DNA of 11,310 bases from a bacterium (GTDB lineage Bacteria > Patescibacteriota > Minisyncoccia > UBA6257 > JAGGUH01): positions 1 to 11,310 of the forward strand of contig JAGGUH010000086.1 of assembly GCA_021158645.1 (NCBI GenBank), read 5' to 3'. The position numbers and the translations under genes are program-made. The notes under the pieces were generated by a model. That model was not told the origin of the DNA. It ran no database searches and was given only the letters and a program-made list of their open reading frames with translations. Positions within the stretch are counted from its first letter, which is position 1. Each line of letters opens with the position of its first letter. Below are positions 1 through 5,619 of the stretch, one piece after another.

Positions 1-40
1 CGTTAACTCGTGAACTCGTTAACTCGTTAACTCGTTAACT
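1..40. repeat. Octanucleotide tandem array (CGTTAACT)n
   Basis: Five head-to-tail copies of the 8-mer CGTTAACT, the second reading CGTGAACT, run from the window edge to 40. The array may continue to the left. The same 8-mer, in the phase AACTCGTT, recurs in three units at 663-686 and in three units at 11023-11046, so it is a dispersed minisatellite family. No spacers or palindromic repeat units of CRISPR type are present. Confidence 0.9.
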
Positions 41-43
41 TTC

Positions 44-103
44 TTTATAGTTGAATTATATTTAAAAATTTTTTTGAAGTCAATAAAGAATTGTGGATAA
101 GTT
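44..103. repeat. Dispersed repeat copy A, ending in a DnaA-box-like 9-mer
   Basis: This stretch begins TTTATAGTTGAAT and ends with TTGTGGATAAGTT. It aligns along its length with 685-746, which begins with the same 13 bases and ends TTGCGGACAACTC; roughly four fifths of positions match by eye. Both copies directly follow the CGTTAACT-type array. The 9-mer TGTGGATAA at 92-100 is the exact reverse complement of the consensus DnaA box TTATCCACA, but it stands alone, and the other copy has lost it (TGCGGACAA). A lone box is not evidence of an origin. Confidence 0.7.
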
Positions 104-109
104 AAAAAT

Positions 110-352
110 TTATTTTCTTTTTTTGAGGCCTGGGTTGATGGTTAAAAATAAAGGAAGTTTTTGTTTTAGGATTGATTTTTTAAATTCAATCGGAAATTTT
201 TGAGAGACGTCAAAGATTTCAATACCAATGATTTTTTTGTTTTTGTCGTAATCAAAAATAATCCCTTCTTGAAGTTCTTGACTTTCATAATAAGGGTTTT
301 CATTGAATTTTATATATAATACATCTTGTGTTTTATCGTAATGAAATCTCAT
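110..352 (-). CDS. DUF2283 family small protein
   Basis: An 80-residue protein of the DUF2283 family, whose molecular function is not established. The family pattern is clear: it opens with MRFHYDKTQDVLYIKF (1-16), followed by an EGIIFDYD segment (29-36) and a GIEIFDVS segment (43-50). The last 25 residues are a Lys-rich tail beyond the core. It lies 5 nt downstream of the broken DUF4258 gene on the same strand. DUF4258 and DUF2283 genes are often found together in uncultured bacteria and cyanobacteria, and the arrangement looks like a toxin-antitoxin pair, but that role is inference. No Shine-Dalgarno site precedes the ATG; translation may have been coupled to the upstream gene. The reading frame is intact, so this partner has outlived, or been uncoupled from, its neighbour. 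Confidence 0.85.
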   Translation of the reverse strand: MRFHYDKTQDVLYIKFNENPYYESQELQEGIIFDYDKNKKIIGIEIFDVSQKFPIEFKKSILKQKLPLFLTINPGLKKRK

Positions 353-357
353 AGTAG

Positions 358-606
358 TTAAAGATATTTTTTAATTTTTGAAGTTAAAAAAGCAGTAATA
401 ATGTTTTTTTTAGAATTTATTTTTTCAAAAACTATGATTAAAAGAAATTTCTTTCTTTTTCTTTTGTCAATTTTTAAGGCTTTGAATCTTTGATTTGTTT
501 AGAAAATGACTTTATCTGGATTAAGAAGCGCTAAAGTTACCTCTTCTTTTGAAATTCCTCTTTCTTTTAGTTGATATAAAGCATGTTTACTAAAAATAAT
601 TTGCAT
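358..606 (-). pseudogene. DUF4258 family protein interrupted by one in-frame stop
   Basis: Read from the ATG at 604-606, the frame gives 35 residues typical of the DUF4258 N-terminus: IIFSKHA (3-9), KERGISKEEV (15-24), LNPDKV (28-33). It then meets TAA at 499-501. The same frame continues without any shift through RFKALKI, KKFLLIIVFEKI and the closing ITAFLTSKIKKYL, and ends at a second TAA at 358-360. The part after the internal stop still looks like the family C-terminus, so one base change (for example AAA or CAA to TAA) explains the break. No ATG lies shortly after the stop to restart the C-terminal half. It sits 5 nt upstream of the DUF2283 gene. A sequencing error at that base cannot be ruled out. 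The family is of unknown function; a toxin-like role is only suggested by context. Confidence 0.75.
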
Positions 607-877
607 TTCAAAATTTAAATAATAAAATTTTAAAATTTCTAAGTTCCAATTTCTAATTCTTCAACTTGTTAGTTCGTCAACTCGTTTATAGTTGAATAAT
701 ATTCAAAAATTTTTTAAAAATCAATAGAGAAAATTGCGGACAACTCAATTTTAGAAGCGTAAAGTTTAAAATTTAAAAAATTACAATAGATATACGATAG
801 AAACTTATAGATATTCATTGAAATTTTCTGAAATTTATTGTTTAAGAAAATTCAAGATTCAAAATTTCAAAAATTTT
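607..877. other. Gene-free, repeat-rich spacer
   Basis: No coding frame with family resemblance is seen here. The spacer holds a three-unit octanucleotide array (663-686), dispersed repeat copy B (685-746), an inverted copy of the TTTCTAT-type A/T repeat (about 781-830), and poly-A/T low-complexity sequence up to the rsmI stop codon. No convincing terminator for the rsmI transcript is visible. Confidence 0.6.
663..746. repeat. Octanucleotide array plus dispersed repeat copy B
   Basis: Three period-8 units (AACTTGTT, AGTTCGTC, AACTCGTT) at 663-686 lead into the module at 685-746, which mirrors 44-103. The order, array then module, is the same as at the left edge. The two copies are in direct orientation and bracket the DUF2283/DUF4258 pair. 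Confidence 0.7.
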
Positions 878-1549
878 TCAAATTACAATAACTACAAACT
901 CGCCTTTAATTTTTTCTTTTTTAAGTTGGTTTAAAACGTTAGTAATGCTTCCTTCAAATTTTTTTTCAAAAATTTTTGTTATTTCTTTAAAAACAATTAT
1001 TTTTCTCCACTTTCCGGTTTTTTGAGATAAATTTTTAATTTCTTCTAATGTCTTTAAAATCCGATGGCAACTTTCATAAAAAACTACCGGATATTCCTCA
1101 TCTAAAATTCTTTTTAGAAATTTTTGCCTTTTTTTCTTTTTTGGCAAAAATCCTAAAAACAAAAATCGATCACCATAAATTCCAGAAGCCGACAAAGCAG
1201 CAATAAAAGCGCAAGGACCAGGAATGGGAATTATTTTTAAATTTTTTATAACTTTTTTAGATTCAAGAATTAATTTTGGAGCCGGATCGCAAATTCCAGG
1301 CGTTCCGGCTTCAGAAATTAAAGCAATTTTTTTGCCTTCTTTTAAAAATTTAATAATACTTTCAATTCTTTTAGAAGAAGAATGCTGATGATAAGAAATA
1401 ATTGGCTTTCGGATTTGATGATAGTTTAAAAGAATTTTTGCTCTTCGAGTATCTTCGGCTAAAATTAAATCAACCTCTTTTAAAACTTCAAGGGCTCTTA
1501 AAGTGATATCCTTTAAATTACCAATAGGAGTAGCAACAATATAAAGCAT
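878..1549 (-). CDS. rsmI: 16S rRNA (cytidine-2'-O)-methyltransferase RsmI, short form
   Basis: A 223-residue tetrapyrrole-methylase-fold enzyme matching RsmI, which methylates the 2'-O of C1402 in 16S rRNA near the decoding site. The N-terminus has the family opening LYIVATPIGNLKDIT (2-16) and then EDTRRAKILL (32-41). The SEAGTPGICDPA segment (about 79-90) corresponds to the SDAGTPGISDPG motif, with Asp changed to Glu. A GPCAFIAALSASG loop (about 111-123) and FLFLGFLPKKKK follow. The protein stops at GEFVVIVI, the last strand of the catalytic domain. Typical RsmI proteins are about 270-290 residues, so the small C-terminal helical domain is missing. The sequence after the TGA has no RsmI character, so this is a trimmed form and not a recent break. 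It is the last gene of the gyrA cluster, 37 nt after the SPOUT gene. No Shine-Dalgarno site is visible. Confidence 0.9.
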   Translation of the reverse strand: MLYIVATPIGNLKDITLRALEVLKEVDLILAEDTRRAKILLNYHQIRKPIISYHQHSSSKRIESIIKFLKEGKKIALISEAGTPGICDPAPKLILESKKVIKNLKIIPIPGPCAFIAALSASGIYGDRFLFLGFLPKKKKRQKFLKRILDEEYPVVFYESCHRILKTLEEIKNLSQKTGKWRKIIVFKEITKIFEKKFEGSITNVLNQLKKEKIKGEFVVIVI

Positions 1550-1586
1550 AAAGAAATTTCAAGATGTTAAAGAGATTTATTTAAAA

Positions 1587-2066
1587 TTAAATTAGATATT
1601 TTAAATAATAGCCTATAATACCAAAGGCAACAGAGACATTTAAAGATTCTTTAATTCCTTCCATTGGAATTTCTAAAATAAAATCACATCTTTTTAAAAT
1701 TTTTTTCGAGAGGCCTTTAACTTCGTTTCCCAAAACTAAAGCAATTTGAATTTTTGATTTTTTGAAATTTTGAAATTTAAATTTATAAAAAGGAATTGAA
1801 TTTTTTGTTCTTTCAAGCCCAATAATAAAAAAATTTTCTTTTTTTAATTTCTCCAAAATTCTCCAAGTATTTTTAACTTTTTCCCATTCCATATTTTCTA
1901 TGGCTCCTAAAGCAGTTTTTTGAATTCTTTCAAAATTATTTTTAGGATCAGGAGTAATACCACAAAGATAAAGAAAATCAATCTTTAAAGCATCAGCGGT
2001 CCTAAAAATCGAACCAACATTATAGCAACTTCTTAAATTATCACAAACAACCACAAACCTTTTCAT
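1587..2066 (-). CDS. SpoU/TrmH-family RNA 2'-O-methyltransferase
   Basis: A 159-residue stand-alone SPOUT methyltransferase, about the length of TrmL, with no N-terminal RNA-binding extension. Motif I is NLRSCYNVGSIFRTADA (10-26), including the conserved Asn, Arg and NVG. A KTALGA segment (50-55) follows. Motif II is ALVLGNEVKGLS (109-120), and motif III runs from IPMEGIKESLNVSVAFGI (133-150), which forms the knotted S-adenosylmethionine site. The family methylates ribose 2'-OH groups in tRNA or rRNA and acts as a dimer. Motif II/III wording is closer to generic TrmH-family proteins than to E. coli TrmL, so the target nucleotide cannot be named. It starts 8 nt after the gyrA stop codon and is probably co-transcribed with gyrA and rsmI. 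Confidence 0.9.
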   Translation of the reverse strand: MKRFVVVCDNLRSCYNVGSIFRTADALKIDFLYLCGITPDPKNNFERIQKTALGAIENMEWEKVKNTWRILEKLKKENFFIIGLERTKNSIPFYKFKFQNFKKSKIQIALVLGNEVKGLSKKILKRCDFILEIPMEGIKESLNVSVAFGIIGYYLKYLI

Positions 2067-2074
2067 AAAAATTT

Positions 2075-4489
2075 TTAAAGCAAACTTCCGCCAATAATTT
2101 TATCATCTTTTTCAACTCTCATTAATTTCACGCCACTGGCATTTCTTGAAAGGGTTGGAATTTCTTTCAAAGTGGTCTTTAACATTAAACCTTTTTGAGA
2201 GATTAAAAGCAAATCTTTTTCTAAATCTTTTACTTTTAATACAAAAGAAATTTCTCCAGTTTTTTCAGTAATTTTGGCAAGTCGAATGCCTTTTCCGGCT
2301 CTTTTCTGCAATCTGAAATCTTTTATTCTTACTAATTTTCCATACCCTTTTTCACTAACCACAAGCAACTTTCCATTTTTTTCATCTTTCTCAATTGACA
2401 AAAACGAAACAATCCTGTCATTTTCTTTAAGTTTCATCGCTAAAACTCCCGAAGCAACTCGACCCATTTTTCTTAAATCTTTTTCTTTAAATAAAATTGA
2501 ATTTCCAAAAGAAGAAGATAAAAAAATTTCATCGTTTTTCTCGCAGAAATCTACTCCAACCAAAGCATCATTTTTTTGAAGTTTAATTGCCAAAATACCA
2601 TTTTTTCTGATATTAGAAAATTCTTCGATTTTTGTTTTTTTAGCAAAACCATTTTTGGTGGCAAAAACTAAATAAGGTTTTTTTGACTCATTTGAAAAAC
2701 TTTTGATTGAAAAAATTTTTTCATCTTTTGAAATTTCCAAAAAATTAAAAATAGATTTTCCGGATGAGGTCCGAGAAGATTCAGGAATTTGATAAACTTT
2801 AAGTTGATAAACTTTTCCCTTGTCGGTAAAGAAAAATAAATCATCGGTAGTTTGGGCAAATAAAACTAACTTTAAAAAATCATCTTTTCTTTGAAAACCA
2901 ACGATTCCTTTGCCACCCCTTTTTTGAACTTTTGAAACCAAAGGAGAAACTCTCTTGATATAATTTTGATTTGAGAAAAAAATAATTGTTGGCTCTTTTT
3001 GAATTAAATCTTCTTCTTTAAATTCTTTTATTTTTCTAACTTCAATTTTAGTTTTTCTTTCATCGGCAAATTTTTCTTTAATTTCTAATAATTCTTTCTT
3101 GATGACTTCAAAAATTTTTTTTGGAGAAGATAAAATTTCTTTTAGATACTTTTCAAATTTTCTTTTCTCTGAAAGTTCTTTTTCAATTTTTTCTTTTTCT
3201 AATTTTACTAAATTTTGAAGTTTAATCTCTAAAATTGCCTTGGCTTGAACTTCGGTAATCTTTAAAAATTTTTGAAGTTTTTCTTTCGCCTCCTGATAGT
3301 TTTTTGACTTTTTAATTAAACTAATAACTTTATCAATATCTTTTAGGGCTTTAAAAAGACCTTCCAAAATATGAATTCTTTCTTGAGTTCTTTTTAAAAG
3401 ATATTGAGATCGACGAGTAACTACTTCTTTACGATGATTTAAGTAATAAGTTAAAAAATCCTTTAAAGAAAGAAGTTGAGGCTGAATTCCGTCTACTAAA
3501 GCCACCATATTAAAATGATATGCCCTCTGTAGATCTGAGTATTGATAAAGACAATTTAAAACTTTTTTAGGCGAAGCATTAGATTTAAGTTCAACAACAA
3601 CTCGAATTCCTTCTTTGTCTGATTCATCTCTAATTGTTTTAATACCTTCAATTTTTTTTGTTTCAACTAATTGAGCAATTTTTTTAATTAATTCTGCTTT
3701 GTTGACCTGATAAGGAATTTCTTTGACAATAATTGCAGTTTTTTTAGAAGTTTCTTCAATTTCACACTTCGCTCTTAAAATCACACTGCCTCGACCAGTT
3801 TGATATGCTTCTTTTAAGCCAGAATCTGCAAAAAGAATACCACCGGTCGGAAAATCAGGTCCTTTTATGAATTTTAAAAGTTCATCTAAAGAAGCATCAG
3901 AATGGTCAATTAAATAAACCAAGCCATCAATTATTTCATTCAAATTATGAGGTGGAATGTTGGTTGCCATTCCAACCGCAATTCCCATTGAACCATTGAT
4001 AAGTAAGTTTGGAAGACCAGCCGGTAAAACTTTTGGTTCTTTTCGGCTTCGATCATAATTGTCGCCCCAATCAACCGTTTCTTTTTCAATATCTTCTAAC
4101 ATTGGCACTGCTACTTTTGAAAGTTTGGCTTCGGTATAACGCATCGCTGCCTGCGAATCACCATCGATGCTGCCCCAATTTCCTTGACCTTCGATTAGAG
4201 GATATCTTAAGGAAAAATCCTGAACCATTCTTGCCAAAGCATCATAAACTGCAGCATCGCCATGGGGATGATATCGAGCCAAAGTAGTTCCAACAACGCT
4301 GGCTGACTTTTTAAATTTTGCCTCTGGTTTCAAACCATCTTCCCACATTGCCCAAAGTATCCTCCGTTGGACCGGTTTTAAACCATCTCTAACATCAGGC
4401 AAAGCCCGAGCCACAATTACTGACATTGCATAGTCAAGATATGATTCTTCCATCTCTTTTTCAATTTTAGTAGAAATTATTCCACTCAT
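2075..4489 (-). CDS. gyrA: DNA gyrase subunit A
   Basis: An 804-residue type IIA topoisomerase subunit that cuts and rejoins DNA; with GyrB it introduces negative supercoils. The winged-helix/tower breakage-reunion domain covers about 1-490, with HPHGDAAVYD at 74-83 and the catalytic Tyr118 in AMRYTE. The C-terminal beta-pinwheel covers about 497-800. It carries the GyrA box as QKRGGKG at 522-528, which separates gyrase from topoisomerase IV ParC; a degenerate copy, QKRAGKG, is at 728-734. There is no long acidic tail. The position equal to E. coli Ser83 is Ala79, while Asp87 is kept as Asp83. The ATG follows directly on the TAA of the upstream small membrane-protein gene with no base between, which favours translational coupling. 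The only Shine-Dalgarno-like bases are a weak GGA too far upstream. Confidence 0.98.
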   Translation of the reverse strand: MSGIISTKIEKEMEESYLDYAMSVIVARALPDVRDGLKPVQRRILWAMWEDGLKPEAKFKKSASVVGTTLARYHPHGDAAVYDALARMVQDFSLRYPLIEGQGNWGSIDGDSQAAMRYTEAKLSKVAVPMLEDIEKETVDWGDNYDRSRKEPKVLPAGLPNLLINGSMGIAVGMATNIPPHNLNEIIDGLVYLIDHSDASLDELLKFIKGPDFPTGGILFADSGLKEAYQTGRGSVILRAKCEIEETSKKTAIIVKEIPYQVNKAELIKKIAQLVETKKIEGIKTIRDESDKEGIRVVVELKSNASPKKVLNCLYQYSDLQRAYHFNMVALVDGIQPQLLSLKDFLTYYLNHRKEVVTRRSQYLLKRTQERIHILEGLFKALKDIDKVISLIKKSKNYQEAKEKLQKFLKITEVQAKAILEIKLQNLVKLEKEKIEKELSEKRKFEKYLKEILSSPKKIFEVIKKELLEIKEKFADERKTKIEVRKIKEFKEEDLIQKEPTIIFFSNQNYIKRVSPLVSKVQKRGGKGIVGFQRKDDFLKLVLFAQTTDDLFFFTDKGKVYQLKVYQIPESSRTSSGKSIFNFLEISKDEKIFSIKSFSNESKKPYLVFATKNGFAKKTKIEEFSNIRKNGILAIKLQKNDALVGVDFCEKNDEIFLSSSFGNSILFKEKDLRKMGRVASGVLAMKLKENDRIVSFLSIEKDEKNGKLLVVSEKGYGKLVRIKDFRLQKRAGKGIRLAKITEKTGEISFVLKVKDLEKDLLLISQKGLMLKTTLKEIPTLSRNASGVKLMRVEKDDKIIGGSLL

Positions 4490-4741
4490 TTATTTCTCAA
4501 TTTCCAACTCTTTGCCAAACTCAATGAGTTTTTCAAATTGTTTTAAAACCTCTTTGAATTGAAAAAAATTTCTTTTTATTTCTTTTTCTTTTTTTATTTC
4601 TGCAAATTCATTTTTAGAAAAAGATAAATTTTTTGAAATTTTTTTAATTCGGCAAGAAAAAGAATAACTCCAAAGCCAAACGATTAATATTGCTCCAACA
4701 ATTCCAAGAATAATAATTTTCGATTTTTTATTAAAAAACAT
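4490..4741 (-). CDS. Small single-pass membrane protein, function unknown
   Basis: An 83-residue protein not assigned to any family. After a short basic start (MFFNKKSK) there is one hydrophobic segment, IIILGIVGAILIVWLWSYSF (9-28). The rest is a Lys/Glu-rich tail, about 30-83, likely helical and possibly coiled coil. The shape fits an inner-membrane anchor with a charged soluble tail; the segment is not followed by a clear signal-peptidase site. It lies 4 nt after the MBL hydrolase gene and abuts the gyrA ATG, so it is very likely part of that operon and may couple gyrA translation. The tight placement argues that it is a real gene although its sequence gives no functional clue. Confidence 0.75.
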   Translation of the reverse strand: MFFNKKSKIIILGIVGAILIVWLWSYSFSCRIKKISKNLSFSKNEFAEIKKEKEIKRNFFQFKEVLKQFEKLIEFGKELEIEK

Positions 4742-4745
4742 TTTT

Positions 4746-5396
4746 TTAATTTTTTCCCAACTCTTTTAGCCAAATTATTTCCATTTGTTTTTGAGAAACC
4801 TCACTCTTTTTTATGGTTAACTTTTCTTCTTGAGATGGCTTTAAGCCCATTTCTTTAAAAAATTTTTCTACCTTCTCAAGTTCTTGAATTTTTAAAGAAG
4901 GCAGCCAATAATGCATTGGAATAATAATTTCAGGTTCGATCTGATGAATAATTTTTTTTGCTTCTTTTGGTCCAATAGTATAAACACCTCCAACTGGCAC
5001 CAACAAAATATCAACATTTCCAATTAAAGAAAGTTGTTCTTCAGAAAGTTGGCTTTGACCTAAATCACCTAAATGACAAACCCAAATATCTTCTACTAAA
5101 ATATTAAAAATAGTATTTAGTCCCCGTTCTTTTCCGTTTTTATTATCATGAAAACTTTCAATTCCTTTAATAAAAATTCCTTTAATTTCATACTCTCCTG
5201 GAAGATCAATTAATTTAAAATCACCACCTAAATTTTGATAGGCATTATGATCCCAATGCTGGTGAGAAATTGCCACAATATCACAAGAAACTTTTGGAGG
5301 TTTAAGCCCAATTTCCTTTGGATAAGGATCGGTAATTAAAACTCTATTTTGAGAAGAAATTTTAAAACAACTATGACCAAAGAATTGAATAATCAT
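4746..5396 (-). CDS. MBL-fold metallo-hydrolase
   Basis: A 216-residue metallo-beta-lactamase-fold protein of the short UPF0173-like (YtkL/UlaG-like) type. The metal-binding signature HxHxDH is present as HQHWDH at 45-50. Further candidate ligands are His108 with Asp111 (CHLGDLG) and His162 (MHYW); the opening FGHSCFKI (6-13) is typical of this subgroup. These residues would hold one or two zinc ions for hydrolysis. The substrate is unknown. No signal peptide is seen, so it is probably cytoplasmic. It is the first gene of the cluster leading to gyrA. A -10 box ends 7 nt before the ATG, so the message may be leaderless. Confidence 0.88.
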   Translation of the reverse strand: MIIQFFGHSCFKISSQNRVLITDPYPKEIGLKPPKVSCDIVAISHQHWDHNAYQNLGGDFKLIDLPGEYEIKGIFIKGIESFHDNKNGKERGLNTIFNILVEDIWVCHLGDLGQSQLSEEQLSLIGNVDILLVPVGGVYTIGPKEAKKIIHQIEPEIIIPMHYWLPSLKIQELEKVEKFFKEMGLKPSQEEKLTIKKSEVSQKQMEIIWLKELGKN

Positions 5397-5403
5397 ATTT
5401 TAA

Positions 5404-5432
5404 ATTATCCTATTTAATCACTTTGGTAACAA
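5404..5432 (-). promoter_or_regulatory. Candidate promoter for the MBL-gyrA cluster
   Basis: On the minus strand, TTGTTA (5427-5432) is followed after 17 nt by GATAAT (5404-5409). Only 7 nt then separate the -10 box from the ATG at 5396, so transcription would start at or next to the start codon. The -35 box lies inside the left terminal inverted repeat of the 5421-5531 element. Confidence 0.45.
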
Positions 5433-5531
5433 TTTTTTAAGACATTTTCCCTCCCCCCTTCTTTCTCCCCCCTCCCTGAGGGAGGGGGGAGATTTAGAGG
5501 GGGGAGGAAAATAATAAGATTGTTACCAAAG
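5421..5531. repeat. 111-bp inverted-repeat element with nested G/C hairpins
   Basis: Perfect 13-bp terminal inverted repeats, CTTTGGTAACAAT (5421-5433) and ATTGTTACCAAAG (5519-5531), enclose two nested G/C-rich inverted repeats. The outer arms are about 5445-5458 (TTTTCCCTCCCCCC) and 5499-5511. The inner pair is a perfect 12-bp stem, 5465-5476 with 5480-5491, around a TGA loop. The G/C content contrasts sharply with the AT-rich surroundings. The structure resembles a MITE or REP-like element. No coding capacity and no clear target-site duplication are seen. A related G/C hairpin lies at 10709-10767. Confidence 0.8.
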
Positions 5532-5583
5532 CGGTCAACAATTACATTTAAATTATAATCTTTCTTTAAAAAAATTCAAATTT

Positions 5584-5611
5584 TTGACTTTTCTTAAAAG
5601 AAAATTATATT
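5584..5611 (+). promoter_or_regulatory. Candidate tsaD promoter, probably leaderless
   Basis: TTGACT (5584-5589), a 16-nt spacer and TATATT (5606-5611) resemble a sigma-70 type promoter. Eight bases separate the -10 box from the tsaD ATG at 5620, so the transcript would begin within one or two bases of the start codon. There is no Shine-Dalgarno site. Confidence 0.5.
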
Positions 5612-5619
5612 AAAATTTA

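Noticed and set aside
1..40. CRISPR array
   Set aside because: Units are 8 bp, directly tandem and without spacers; no cas gene is present.
92..100. Chromosome origin near the DnaA-box-like 9-mer
   Set aside because: A single box without a cluster, an unwinding element or dnaA/dnaN neighbours is not enough.
499..501. UAA read as a sense codon in the DUF4258 gene
   Set aside because: gyrA, tsaD, uvrA and other genes here end in TAA at their family-typical lengths, so a reassigned UAA does not fit; a nonsense mutation is simpler.
842..880. UGA read as glycine (as in Absconditabacteria and Gracilibacteria) extending RsmI past its TGA
   Set aside because: gyrA and uvrA contain no in-frame TGA over 1764 codons, and the extension would be a low-complexity tail with no RsmI similarity.
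2274..4287. Open frames antisense to gyrA (2274-2579 and 4009-4287)
   Set aside because: They have no family resemblance and mirror the codon pattern of gyrA on the opposite strand.
5480..5507. G-quadruplex in the G-rich arm of the inverted-repeat element
   Set aside because: Only three clear runs of three or more G occur, with a 9-nt loop; the perfect complementary arm makes a hairpin far more likely.
5416..5540. Target-site duplication flanking the inverted-repeat element
   Set aside because: The bases next to the two ends (TTAATCA and CGGTCAA) do not match as direct repeats.
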